Assembly (NCBI GenBank): GCA_019689615.1
Contig: JADGHD010000007.1
Location: 1 to 24,646, forward strand
Length of the DNA: 24,646 bases
From: Frankia sp.
GTDB taxonomy: Bacteria > Actinomycetota > Actinomycetes > Frankiales > Frankiaceae
Reading direction: 5' to 3'
Under the pieces are notes generated by a model that was not told where the DNA came from, ran no database searches, and saw only the letters and a list, made by a program, of their open reading frames with translations. Below are positions 1 to 7,680 of this stretch, one piece after another (the first letter of the stretch is position 1; every line of letters begins with the position of its first letter). Position numbers and translations under genes: made by a program.

Positions 1-10
1 CCCGGCCCCC

Positions 11-54
11 CGGCGGCCGGCGCGCGCCGGCCCGCGGCGGCGCGCCGGCGGCCG
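11..54 (-). terminator. GC-rich hairpin downstream of the XRE-cupin gene
   Basis: Positions 11-25 can pair with 40-54 as a 15-bp stem with one mismatch and a 14-nt loop. An alternative 18-bp perfect palindrome lies at 15-32. The structure sits 14 nt beyond the regulator stop codon, where a terminator is expected. No T-run follows, so this is a possible GC-hairpin terminator. The base composition is so extreme that some folding is expected by chance. Confidence 0.35.
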
Positions 55-67
55 GGCGTGGCGGCGG

Positions 68-790
68 TCAGTCCGTCACGAACCAGATCGCGCGGACGAG
101 CTGGTCGGTCTCGTTGCGCAGGCGGTGCGGGACGTCGCCGCGGATCCGGATCGCCTCGCCCTGGCTGACCTTGCGGACGTGGCCGTCGATGATCACGGTC
201 AGCGTGCCCTGCAGGATGTAGCCGTAGTCGGTCCCGCGGTGGCGCTGCGGCTGGTCGGCAGGCGCCGAGTCCGCGCCCGGCTCGTAGTCGGTCAGCAGGA
301 AGTCGACGTGCTCGTCGACCGGCTCGACCAGGCGGCGCCAGCGGACCCCGGTCTGGAAGGCGAGGTACTCGCTCACCGACGGCGGGCCGGACTCGGCGTC
401 CGCCGCGGTGTCCGTGTCGGTTTCCGTGTCGGTTTCCCTGTCGGAGGCGGTGTCGGCTGGCGCGGCGTCGGTGCCGGTGGCGCCGTCGCCTGCGCCGGGC
501 TCGGCGCTCGTCCTCGCGGCGGCGTCGCCACCCGACCGGGAGCGCACGCTGTGCCCCAGCAGCTCGTCGAGAGAGACGTCCAGCTCCGTGGCGATCGCGA
601 ACAGCGTGTTCACCGCCGCCTGGCTCTGCCCCAGCTCGAACTGCGACAGAAAGCTCGCCGAGACGCCGAGGCGGCGAGCCAGCTCCCGGACCGACAGGCC
701 GGCGCGTTCCCGCGCGTGCCGGACGTTGCGACCAACGGACACGCTCATTCCCCCGGGGCCGGAACCGTCGGCCTTGCGTGACCTGGCCAC
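68..790 (-). CDS. XRE-family transcriptional regulator with C-terminal cupin domain
   Basis: This is a 240-residue one-component regulator. An XRE helix-turn-helix lies at about residues 20-80 (GRNVRHARERAGLSVRELA, then SASFLSQFELGQS). A hydrophilic Ala/Thr/Asp linker spans about 85-135. A cupin beta-barrel at about 160-238 (GTDYGYILQGTLTVIIDG, GDVPHRLRN) is the likely ligand sensor. This architecture typically controls amino-acid, polyamine or small-molecule catabolism genes. I chose GTG at 790 because GGAGGA stands 7 nt upstream. The downstream ATG at 748 has a purine run almost touching it and is second choice, and a longer frame up to 1000 reads as low-complexity non-coding. The gene lies downstream of and parallel to the CoA ligase, 154 nt away. 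It is a reasonable candidate for binding the twin operators near 4830 and 4900, but that link is inferred from proximity only. The domain call is firm; the ligand is unknown. Confidence 0.88.
   Translation of the reverse strand: MARSRKADGSGPGGMSVSVGRNVRHARERAGLSVRELARRLGVSASFLSQFELGQSQAAVNTLFAIATELDVSLDELLGHSVRSRSGGDAAARTSAEPGAGDGATGTDAAPADTASDRETDTETDTDTAADAESGPPSVSEYLAFQTGVRWRRLVEPVDEHVDFLLTDYEPGADSAPADQPQRHRGTDYGYILQGTLTVIIDGHVRKVSQGEAIRIRGDVPHRLRNETDQLVRAIWFVTD
411..444. repeat. 12-bp in-frame tandem repeat in the regulator linker
   Basis: A unit reading TCCGTGTCGGTT on the plus strand occurs at 411-422 and 423-434, with a third, partial copy (one substitution) at 435-444. On the coding strand it gives alternating Thr-Asp/Thr-Glu residues in the flexible linker between the DNA-binding and cupin domains. 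The length is a multiple of three, so copy-number slippage would keep the frame. Confidence 0.7.
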
Positions 791-944
791 GTGGGGCTCC
801 TCCGAACGACGACCACAAACCCGCCACTGAGCGTACGTGGCGGGCAGCAGTCCGCCGCCGCATTCGAGCCCACCCGGCTCCCCACCGTCCACGCCGGCCC
901 GCCGCCCGGCCGGGCCGTCGCCATCCCGGTCGTCGCCATGCCGG

Positions 945-2666
945 TCAACGCCCCAGCGCGGCGGGCCGGTCCGCCGCGGCCGGTGGCGGAGGGGCGACAA
1001 CCGCCGCGCGCTGGCGCAGCAGGAACTTCTGCACCTTCCCGCTCGGAGTGCGCGGCAGGTCGTTAACGATGACCAGCAGCTCCGGGGCCTTCTGGATGGC
1101 CAGGCCGGCGGCGGTCAGGTGGTCGCGCAGGGCGGCCAGGTCCGGCGGGGCGCTGCCCGCCGCCGGCACGACGAACGCGCAGGCCCGCTCGACCAGCACC
1201 GGGTCGGGGCTGGCGACGACCGCGACGTCCTGCACGGCCGGGTGGGTCAGCAGCACCGCCTCCACCTCGGCCGCGCTGAACTTCTCCCCGCCGCGGTTGA
1301 TGATGTCCTTGATCCGCCCGGAGATGGCCAGCGTGCCGTCCGGGCCGATCCGGGCAACGTCCCCGGTGCGGAAGAAGCCGTCCGGGGTGAACGCCTCGTC
1401 GTTCAGCCGCGGGTCGAGGTAGCCGAGGAACAGCTCCGGCCCGCGGACCAGCAGCTCCCCCTCGCGCCAGCCCGCGTCCCTGGCCGGCGCGGCCGCCGGC
1501 GGCCCGCCAGCGGCACCGGAGTCCGCGAGCAGCGGGCCGGGGTCGACAACTAGCTCGTTGTCCCCCATGGGCGGCCCCTCGTTGTCCGCGGCGCCGGCCA
1601 GGTCCCCGTACGGGTCGGCCATCGACGACGTCGGCAGCTCCGTCGAGCCGTAGGTGCGCACCACCCGGGTGCCCAGCACCTCGCCGGCCTGGCGGATGAG
1701 GGCCGGCGGGATGTCGGCGCCGCCGCACACGAACACCCGCAGTGAGCTGCGCCGCCCGCGCCTCGCGTAGACATCGGTCAGCCCGCGCAGGAACGGCGTC
1801 GCGCTGACCGTGAACGTGGCGCGGTGCTCCTCGATCAGGTCGACCGCGGCGTCGGCGTCCCAGCGGCTCTGCAGCACGACCGCGCAGCCGAGGTCGGCCG
1901 GCAGCAGCACCCCGTAGGACAGGCCGGTGATGTGGCTCAGCGGCGAGGCCATGAACACCCGGTCGGCCGGCCCGAGCCGGGCGGCGCCGGCCATCGCGCG
2001 GGTCTCCGCGAGCAGCGTCTGGTGGCTGTGCAGCACGCCCTTCGGCGCCGACGTCGTGCCGGAGGTATAGAGGACGACGGCGATGTCCGCGGGCGCGGCG
2101 CCCGGCTCGCCGTCGGCTCCGGCCAGCGGCCCGGGCCGCGGCGGGCCGGCGAGCCAGTCGGCGAGCGCTTCCACGCCGGGGGTGTCACCGCTGCCCCGCA
2201 CGGCGACCACCACCGGGCCACCCGGTCGCCCGCCCGTCGCCGGCCCCGCCGCCGCGAGCACCGACCGCAGCGCGTCGGCGTGCCGGTAGGAGCGGTACTC
2301 CTCGGGCACGAACGCCGCCGCCGGCTGGGTCTGGCCGACGATGTGGCCAAGCTCGCGCTCCCGGTAGATCGGCACCACCGGCACCAGCACCGCGCCGGCC
2401 AGCAGGGTGCCCCAGCAGACCACGACGGTTTCCCACCAGTTCGGCAGCTGGACCAGCACGGTGTCGCCGGTGCGCACGCCGCGCGCCCGCAGCCCGGCGG
2501 CGACCTGATCGGCGGCCGTCGCGAGCTCCGCGTAGGTAAGCCGGCGCTCCCCCTCGATGACGGCCAGCTCGCCGCCGCACCCGGCAACGGTCGCCCGCAG
2601 CCGGCTGGCCAACGTCTCCTCGGGAAGGGAGTAGCTCACCGCATGCGGCCTGGTGGGCCTCAGCAT
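945..2666 (-). CDS. AMP-forming acyl-CoA synthetase/ligase (ANL superfamily)
   Basis: This 573-residue enzyme should activate a carboxylic acid to its acyl-CoA through an acyl-adenylate. The ANL core motifs are present: the phosphate-binding loop YTSGTTSAPKG (about 200-210), YGSTE (about 339-343), TGD (about 434-436), the hinge SGRIKDIINRGGEK (about 449-462) and the C-terminal catalytic-lysine motif PRTPSGKVQK (about 538-547, Lys544). Length is normal for a stand-alone ligase. Overall character recalls cyclohexanecarboxylate-CoA ligase or aryl-acid ligases, but the substrate is not determinable here. The ATG at 2666 is preceded by AGGAGG at ideal distance and overlaps the E1 stop codon by 7 nt (2660-2666), so the two genes are probably translationally coupled. 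A frame extending to 2717 is not needed. The family call is secure. Confidence 0.93.
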   Translation of the reverse strand: MLRPTRPHAVSYSLPEETLASRLRATVAGCGGELAVIEGERRLTYAELATAADQVAAGLRARGVRTGDTVLVQLPNWWETVVVCWGTLLAGAVLVPVVPIYRERELGHIVGQTQPAAAFVPEEYRSYRHADALRSVLAAAGPATGGRPGGPVVVAVRGSGDTPGVEALADWLAGPPRPGPLAGADGEPGAAPADIAVVLYTSGTTSAPKGVLHSHQTLLAETRAMAGAARLGPADRVFMASPLSHITGLSYGVLLPADLGCAVVLQSRWDADAAVDLIEEHRATFTVSATPFLRGLTDVYARRGRRSSLRVFVCGGADIPPALIRQAGEVLGTRVVRTYGSTELPTSSMADPYGDLAGAADNEGPPMGDNELVVDPGPLLADSGAAGGPPAAAPARDAGWREGELLVRGPELFLGYLDPRLNDEAFTPDGFFRTGDVARIGPDGTLAISGRIKDIINRGGEKFSAAEVEAVLLTHPAVQDVAVVASPDPVLVERACAFVVPAAGSAPPDLAALRDHLTAAGLAIQKAPELLVIVNDLPRTPSGKVQKFLLRQRAAVVAPPPPAAADRPAALGR

Positions 2667-4651
2667 GCCGTCACCTCCTGGACAGCCTGGACGATGTCGG
2701 CGGCGTTGGCGCCCCACTGGCGTTCCAGCGACGGGGCGTACGGCGCTGGCGTGTAGGCGGCCCCGACCCGGCGCACCGGGGCGTCAAGCGACCAGAACCC
2801 CTCGTTCACGGCGAGCGCGGCGATCTCCGCGCCGACACCGAAGTCCACGACCGCCTCGTGCGCGATGACCAGCCGGTTCGTGCGGGCGAGCGAGGCGAGC
2901 ACCGCCTCGCGGTCGAGCGGGACGATCGTGCGCAGGTCCAGGACCTCGGCCTCGATCCCCTGCTGCGCCAGCGTCTCGGCGGCGGCCAGCGCCTCGAGGA
3001 CCATCCGCGACCAGGACACGATCGTCACGTCCCGGCCGGGCCGGACCGCCCTCGCCTTGCCCAGCGGGACCCGGTGGCTGGCGGCGGGCATCGGCCACTT
3101 CCGCTCGTAGAGCAGCCGGTTCTCGATGAACACCACCGGGTTGTCGTCCTCGATGGCGGTCCGCAGCAGGCCGTAGGCGTCGTCGCCGAAGCTCGGCATC
3201 ACCACCGTGAGCCCGGGGATGTGGGCGAGCAGGGCCTCCAGGCTCTGCGAGTGCTGGCTGCCCGACGAGCGGCCCGACCCGAACTGGGTGCGCACGACCA
3301 TCGGCACCGTGACCGCTCCGCCGGTCATGAACCGCAGCTTGGCCGCCTGGTTCATGATCTGGTCGAGGCAGACGCCCAGGAAGTCCAGGTACATCAGCTC
3401 GACGACGGGCCTAAGGCCCGCCATGGCCGCGCCGACTCCCAGGCCCATGATCGCGGTCTCGGCGATCGGCGTGTCCAGCACCCGGTCGGGGAACTCGCTG
3501 GCCAGGCCGCGGGTCAGGCCGAAGACATTGCCGCCGGCCACGTCGATCCCGGCGAGGAAGACCGACGGGTCCGCGACCAGCGCGTCGCGCATCGCCTGGC
3601 GCAGGATCCGCGAGCCGGAGGATGGCCGGTCCCCGGCGCCGGCGGCGGGCCGGGTGTCGGCCGCGGCCGCCGGTGGGCCGGCCCCGTCCCGGTAGGCCGG
3701 GCGGGTCACGTAGACGTAGTCGCCGGCGCCGGCCGGGTCCGGATCGGCCGACTCCCGGGCGAACTTCTCGGCATCCTCGACCTCCGCCTCGGCCCGGCGC
3801 TCCGCCCGCTCGACGTCGGCCTCCGGCACGCCGAGGTCGAGCAGGCGCGCCCTGGCGATCAGCAGCGGGTCGCCGGCGGCCACCTCGGCCAGTTCGGCGC
3901 GCTCCCGGTAGCGCTGCTCGTCGCCCTCGTAGTGGCCGCGCACCCGGGCGGTGACGCTCTCGACGAGCACCGGGCCCTCCCCGGCGCGCACCTCGGCGAG
4001 CACCTGGGCCATCCCGTCGGCCACGGCCTCCACGTCGTTGCCGGGCAGCTCGACGAACGCCATCCCGTAGGCGGTCGCCCGGTCGCGCATCGGCACCGGG
4101 TGCTGGTCCTCGGCCCGGGAGAACTCGGAGAAGCGGTTGTTCTCGCAGAAGAACACCAGCGGCAGCCGCCAGAGCGCGGCCAGGTTCATCGACTCGTGGA
4201 AGGCCCCGGTCGCCACGGCCCCGTCGCCGAAGAAGGCGATGACGACATCACCCGTGCCCCGGCCGCGCAGCGCGTGCGCGGCGCCGACCGCGATCGGCAG
4301 GCCGGCGCCGACGATCCCGTTGGCGCCGAAGATGCCCAGCCCCGGGTCGGCGACGTGCATCGACCCGCCGCGGCCCCGGCAGGCGCCGGCCTCCTTGGCC
4401 ATCAGCTCGGCGAGCATCTGCCGCGTGGGCAGGCCCTTGGCGAGCACGTGGCCGTGGCCCCGGTGGGTCGACGTGATCACGTCGCCTGGCCTGGCGTGCA
4501 CCAGCGCGCCGACCGCGCAGGCCTCCTGGCCCACCGAGGTGTGCACGAACCCCGGCACCAGCCCATCGCGGTAGAGCACGGCGACCCGCTCCTCGACCCG
4601 GCGGATCAGGACCATCCGTTCGTAGGCGGCAAGCAGGCGCACGCGATCCAT
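2660..4651 (-). CDS. Fused alpha-beta thiamine-diphosphate 2-oxoacid dehydrogenase E1 component
   Basis: This 663-residue protein joins both subunits of a branched-chain/acetoin/pyruvate-type E1. Residues 1-300 are the alpha part: HRGHGH at about 63-68, then the ThDP/Mg motif beginning GDG at 142-144 and closing with NN at 171-172. A charged, then Ala/Pro/Gly-rich linker follows (about 285-345). Residues 346-663 are the beta part (DTPIAETAIMGLGVGAA, the QHSQS motif with His467, and IENRLLYERK). The reaction is decarboxylation of a 2-oxoacid and reductive acyl transfer to a lipoyl E2. No E2 or E3 gene is in the window, so the partner must be elsewhere or the enzyme works differently. ATG at 4651 is preceded by GGGAGA with a 5-nt spacer; the open frame up to 5143 upstream of it lacks homology-like sequence and crosses the operator region. 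It overlaps the CoA ligase by 7 nt. The substrate is unknown. Confidence 0.9.
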   Translation of the reverse strand: MDRVRLLAAYERMVLIRRVEERVAVLYRDGLVPGFVHTSVGQEACAVGALVHARPGDVITSTHRGHGHVLAKGLPTRQMLAELMAKEAGACRGRGGSMHVADPGLGIFGANGIVGAGLPIAVGAAHALRGRGTGDVVIAFFGDGAVATGAFHESMNLAALWRLPLVFFCENNRFSEFSRAEDQHPVPMRDRATAYGMAFVELPGNDVEAVADGMAQVLAEVRAGEGPVLVESVTARVRGHYEGDEQRYRERAELAEVAAGDPLLIARARLLDLGVPEADVERAERRAEAEVEDAEKFARESADPDPAGAGDYVYVTRPAYRDGAGPPAAAADTRPAAGAGDRPSSGSRILRQAMRDALVADPSVFLAGIDVAGGNVFGLTRGLASEFPDRVLDTPIAETAIMGLGVGAAMAGLRPVVELMYLDFLGVCLDQIMNQAAKLRFMTGGAVTVPMVVRTQFGSGRSSGSQHSQSLEALLAHIPGLTVVMPSFGDDAYGLLRTAIEDDNPVVFIENRLLYERKWPMPAASHRVPLGKARAVRPGRDVTIVSWSRMVLEALAAAETLAQQGIEAEVLDLRTIVPLDREAVLASLARTNRLVIAHEAVVDFGVGAEIAALAVNEGFWSLDAPVRRVGAAYTPAPYAPSLERQWGANAADIVQAVQEVTAC

Positions 4652-4801
4652 CTGGTTCTCCCGTCCGGGCCACGAGGGCCGCCGGCACGTGCGCCGGTCG
4701 GTCTGGCCACAGCGGCTGCCAGGCCCCAGCCAGCCGCCGGCGAGGGCGGCGGTCGTGCGGTCGTGGGGCCGGCGATGTCGGTCAACTCGGTCGTGGCGGC
4801 C

Positions 4802-4831
4802 AACGTAGCCCCAACCACACCCAGGTGTCCA
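4802..4831 (-). promoter_or_regulatory. Putative promoter for the E1/CoA-ligase genes
   Basis: On the minus strand, TGGACA (4831-4826) and TACGTT (4807-4802) are separated by 18 nt. The first is one base from the TTGACA consensus and the second fits the actinobacterial TANNNT -10 pattern. The -35 lies inside operator copy 1. No start site has been mapped; this is inference from sequence. Confidence 0.45.
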
Positions 4832-4844
4832 GTGGGACTTGACA
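4826..4844. promoter_or_regulatory. Operator copy 1 (imperfect 19-bp palindrome)
   Basis: TGTCCAGTGGGACTTGACA matches operator copy 2 at 16 of 19 positions and keeps the outer TGTC and TTGACA arms. It overlaps the putative -35 of the minus-strand promoter. Centre-to-centre distance to copy 2 is 69 bp. It is probably a dimeric repressor site. Confidence 0.65.
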
Positions 4845-4894
4845 GCCGGACCGGAGGACACCGAGAGTAACCAGGGCGGGCCGCCCAGACCGAC

Positions 4895-4913
4895 TGTCAA
4901 GTGCCACTTGACA
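4895..4913. promoter_or_regulatory. Operator copy 2 (perfect 19-bp palindrome)
   Basis: TGTCAAGTGCCACTTGACA is a perfect inverted repeat of 9-bp arms around a single central base. Its right arm contains a consensus TTGACA that can serve as the -35 of the plus-strand promoter, so a bound repressor would block that promoter directly. I did not see this element elsewhere in the window. Confidence 0.75.
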
Positions 4914-4936
4914 ACGTGACGGACGCCATCCACGAT
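4908..4936 (+). promoter_or_regulatory. Putative promoter for the hydrolase/ABC/SDR arm
   Basis: A perfect TTGACA (4908-4913), a 17-nt spacer, and CACGAT (4931-4936) form a -35/-10 pair. The -10 keeps the key A at position 2 and T at position 6. The -35 is the right arm of operator copy 2. The hydrolase start is about 160 nt downstream. Confidence 0.45.
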
Positions 4937-5102
4937 GGTCGACACGCCCACGGGTAACGCACCCGAAACACTGTCCGCCGCGGCCGCCAATCGCCGGCCC
5001 GGCCACATCCGATATCCGCCCCGAGACCATGGGCATGGGTGGGCGAAAGCCTGCGAAAAAAGCTCTTCAACAGCACCCTGCGCCCACGCCGGAGGACTTT
5101 CG

Positions 5103-6047
5103 ATGCGCCGAGAAGACGTCGAGTTCATCAGTGAGGGAACCACCGTACGCGGCTGGCTTTACCGCCCCGATGTCGATGCGAGCACCGAGAAGGTTCCCGC
5201 CGTCGTGCTTGCCGGTGGCTGGTGCTATGTCCGCGAGCTCGTCATGCCCTACTACGCGGAGGCCTTCGCCGCCGCGGGGCTGGCCGCGCTGGTGTTCGAC
5301 TACCGCAATCTGGGCGTCTCCGACGGCGAGCCCCGCCAGCACCTGGACCCGTGGGCGCAGATCCGCGACTACCAGAACGCGCTCAGCTTCCTCGAGCGCA
5401 CCGACGGCATCGACCCGGGCCGGCTCGGCGCCTGGGGCATCTCCTACTCCGGCGGCCACGTTGTCGTCCTCGCGGCCACCGACCCGCGGGTGAAGGCGAT
5501 CGTCAGCCAGATCCCGGTGGTCGACGGCTACCGGAACATGCGCCGGGTGCACGGCGGCGTCGGCTTCCGCAAGCTGTGGGCGGCGATCCTGGAGGACCGC
5601 CGGCTGCGCTACGAGGACCCGTCGAAGCGCCTGTACATCCCGCATGCCAGCGAGACGCCGGAGACCGAGCTGTCGAGCTGGCCGTTCCCGGAGACCCGCA
5701 CCACCTTCGCCGCGCTGCAGGCCACCGAGGCGCCGCTCTACCAGAACCTCAGCACGATGGAATCGGTCGACCTGCTGCTGAACTACGACGTGATGCCGTT
5801 CGCCGACCGCATCCACGACACCCCGGCGATGGTCATCGTCGCCGAGGGCGACGACATCACGCTGTGGGACCTGGAGATCGCCCTCTACCACCGCCTGCCG
5901 ACGGTGAAGAAGGAACTCGTCGTCATTCCGCACACGACCCACATGACCCTCTACAGCGACCGCTCCAAGCTCAACCAGGCAGCCGCGCACGCGACGCGCT
6001 GGTTTTCCGCCCAGTTGCTCGGCACGGCCGCGCCGGCCACAAGCTGA
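5103..6047 (+). CDS. Alpha/beta hydrolase (dienelactone hydrolase/esterase-like)
   Basis: This 314-residue protein has a single alpha/beta-hydrolase fold and no signal peptide. It has an early oxyanion-type region (VVLAGGW at about 34-40), FDYRNLGVSDG at about 65-75, the nucleophile elbow WGISYSGG at about 111-118 (Ser114 the likely nucleophile), an acid in EGDD at about 248-251 and His280 in TTHMTLY. Such enzymes cleave esters, lactones or C-C bonds; the exact reaction is unknown. ATG at 5103 has GGAGGA 6 nt upstream, so the extra 56 codons available to 4935 are rejected: they would contain promoter sequence. It is the first gene of the plus-strand arm, and a lactone or ester hydrolysis step would fit between the SDR oxidations and CoA activation. 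The family call is firm, the role inferred. Confidence 0.9.
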   Translation: MRREDVEFISEGTTVRGWLYRPDVDASTEKVPAVVLAGGWCYVRELVMPYYAEAFAAAGLAALVFDYRNLGVSDGEPRQHLDPWAQIRDYQNALSFLERTDGIDPGRLGAWGISYSGGHVVVLAATDPRVKAIVSQIPVVDGYRNMRRVHGGVGFRKLWAAILEDRRLRYEDPSKRLYIPHASETPETELSSWPFPETRTTFAALQATEAPLYQNLSTMESVDLLLNYDVMPFADRIHDTPAMVIVAEGDDITLWDLEIALYHRLPTVKKELVVIPHTTHMTLYSDRSKLNQAAAHATRWFSAQLLGTAAPATS

Positions 6048-6302
6048 CCCACGCGACCATCTCCCGGCCTTTCCCCGAGCTTTCCGGCGTCGGGCCCGTC
6101 ATCGAACGCGTCCGACGCCCGCGCCCGACCCGGCCCCACCCGGCCGGTCGAAACGTATCGGGCAGGCGGTCAACGGTTGGCTCGCCGGCTGTCGGCAACG
6201 CGCGCCCCACGGCGCGGCCGGCGGCGCTTCCCCGCGCGCCATCACCGGCCCGTCACCCGCCCGAGAAAAGGCGGGACCCCGGCTCACCGAGGAGACACCA
6301 CA

Positions 6303-7607
6303 ATGGCTTCAACCGAGTCCCGGATCGTCGAATTCGCACGGAACGCAAGATTCTCCCACCCGACCTCACGGCGCGCGTTCCTCGCCGCCATGGGCGCCGC
6401 GGGCATCGCGCTGGGTATCGGCGCCTGCGGCTCGGACGACGACTCGACGGCCTCCGGGGCCGGCGGGAGCGGCGGCGGCGGTGACGACCTGGTCCGCGAG
6501 CCCACCTACTGCCAGGTCACCACGCTGTCCAACGACTACTTCGTCGCCTTCGCCGACGGCGCCAAGCAGGCCATGGCCGCGCTCGGCGTCTCCATGACCA
6601 CCCTGGAGGACCAGGGCAACGTCAACACCGCCATCGGGCAGGTCGGCAACGTGCGCACCGCCGGCGGCGCGTCGATCTTCGGCACCCCGGCGACCGAGGC
6701 GCAGGCGGCGGCCGTCACCAAGGCCTGCCAGTCCGCCGGCATCCTCTACGCCAGCTCCTACACCGCGCCGCCGTGGTACACCCCGGCGGACGCCGACAAG
6801 TGGGTCCGGTTCATCACGCCACCATCGGTCAAGATCGCCGAGGCCACGGCGCGGGCCATGTTCGACAAGGTCGGCGGCTCCGGCACGATCATCCACGTCC
6901 CCGGCCAGCGCGGCTCCTCCGCCGACGACCAGCGCACGGCCGGCCTGAACCTGGCGCTGCGCGACTACCCGAACATCAAGATCGTCACGGCGTCGCCCGG
7001 CAACTGGACCTCCGAGGACGCCCGGGTCTCGCTGACCAACATCCTGCCGTCGGTCGACGACTTCGTCGGTGTCTTCGCCCAGAACGACAGCGAGGCCGCC
7101 GGCGTCATCGCCGCGCTGGACGCCCAGCGGATCACCGGCAAGGTGGTGGTCGGCTTCGACGGCAACCGGCAGAACATCGAGTACATCGCCAGCGGCAAGC
7201 AGTACCTGACCAGCGCCACCGTCGGCGGCCTCACCGCCGGCCTGCTCGGGATCACGGTCTTCGACGTGCTGAACGGCGTCGAGTTCTCCCTGCCGGAGAA
7301 GTTCCTCTCCCAGGGCGCGCTGCTGGTCACCCCGGAGACCGCCGACCGCGTGCTGAGCACCGTCTACGCGGACAAGCTGCCGTTCGACTGGGCCCGGATG
7401 AGCAAGGCCCTGCACCCGGACGACTGGGACCCGCAGACCCTGCTCAACCCGATCGACCCGCGCGAGTACTACGAGGGCGTCCCGCAGGACGAGTACAAGC
7501 TCAACTCCGCCTGGGAGTCGGCCGACATCGCCTCGGTGCGCACGGCCTACGCCGACGCCTTCAAGTCCGGCCCGCTGTTCGAGTTCCGCGACAGCCTCGT
7601 CGCCTAG
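6303..7607 (+). CDS. ABC importer substrate-binding lipoprotein, ribose/sugar type
   Basis: This 434-residue extracellular binding protein begins with a Tat-type lipoprotein signal: TSRRAFLAAMG (twin Arg at 23-24), a hydrophobic stretch, then a lipobox ending GAC with Cys42. A Ser/Gly-rich tether follows. The body is a periplasmic-binding-protein fold of the Peripla_BP_4/ribose class (VFAQNDSEAAGVIAALDA and GKVVVGFDGN are typical). It is longer than classic RbsB (about 300 aa), with an extra C-terminal segment of about 80 residues after VTPETADRVLSTVY. ATG at 6303 follows GAGGAG by 8 nt; upstream in-frame sequence is intergenic. The hairpin after its stop may keep its expression above that of the downstream ATPase and permease. 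The ligand is likely a sugar, cyclitol or similarly polar small molecule, not determinable by eye. Confidence 0.9.
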   Translation: MASTESRIVEFARNARFSHPTSRRAFLAAMGAAGIALGIGACGSDDDSTASGAGGSGGGGDDLVREPTYCQVTTLSNDYFVAFADGAKQAMAALGVSMTTLEDQGNVNTAIGQVGNVRTAGGASIFGTPATEAQAAAVTKACQSAGILYASSYTAPPWYTPADADKWVRFITPPSVKIAEATARAMFDKVGGSGTIIHVPGQRGSSADDQRTAGLNLALRDYPNIKIVTASPGNWTSEDARVSLTNILPSVDDFVGVFAQNDSEAAGVIAALDAQRITGKVVVGFDGNRQNIEYIASGKQYLTSATVGGLTAGLLGITVFDVLNGVEFSLPEKFLSQGALLVTPETADRVLSTVYADKLPFDWARMSKALHPDDWDPQTLLNPIDPREYYEGVPQDEYKLNSAWESADIASVRTAYADAFKSGPLFEFRDSLVA

Positions 7608-7616
7608 TCCGCCGTC

Positions 7617-7661
7617 GGCCTGTCCCGCCGACGAGGCGGTCACGCCACGGCGGGACAGGCC
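7617..7661 (+). terminator. Intercistronic hairpin between binding protein and ATPase genes
   Basis: Positions 7617-7630 and 7648-7661 form a perfect 14-bp GC-rich stem (GGCCTGTCCCGCCG and its complement) around a 17-nt loop, starting 9 nt after the binding-protein stop. There is no T-run. It is probably an RNA-stabilising or partially terminating element that gives more binding protein than membrane components, a common arrangement in importer operons. Confidence 0.6.
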
Positions 7662-7680
7662 CACGCCACGAGGGAAGGGG

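Larger units (their letters stand above)
4652..5102. promoter_or_regulatory. Divergent control region between the E1-ligase and hydrolase-transporter arms
   Basis: This is a 451-bp region without a credible gene. It separates the minus-strand E1/ligase genes from the plus-strand hydrolase. It holds two related 19-bp palindromes and a plausible promoter in each direction, listed separately. Both predicted transcripts would have leaders of roughly 150 nt. Open frames crossing the region are extensions of the flanking genes and are better explained by late starts with good ribosome binding sites. Confidence 0.75.

Noticed and set aside
16..31. Perfect GC-only palindrome GCCGGCGCGCGCCGGC as a protein-binding site
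   Set aside because: It lies in a 60-bp stretch of almost only G and C where such palindromes arise easily. It is better treated as part of the hairpin after the regulator gene.
2858..4870. A 670-codon plus-strand frame opposite the E1 gene
   Set aside because: It mirrors the E1 coding sequence, which has clear thiamine-diphosphate motifs. The plus-strand product has no domain and a skewed His/Arg/Val/Gly composition.
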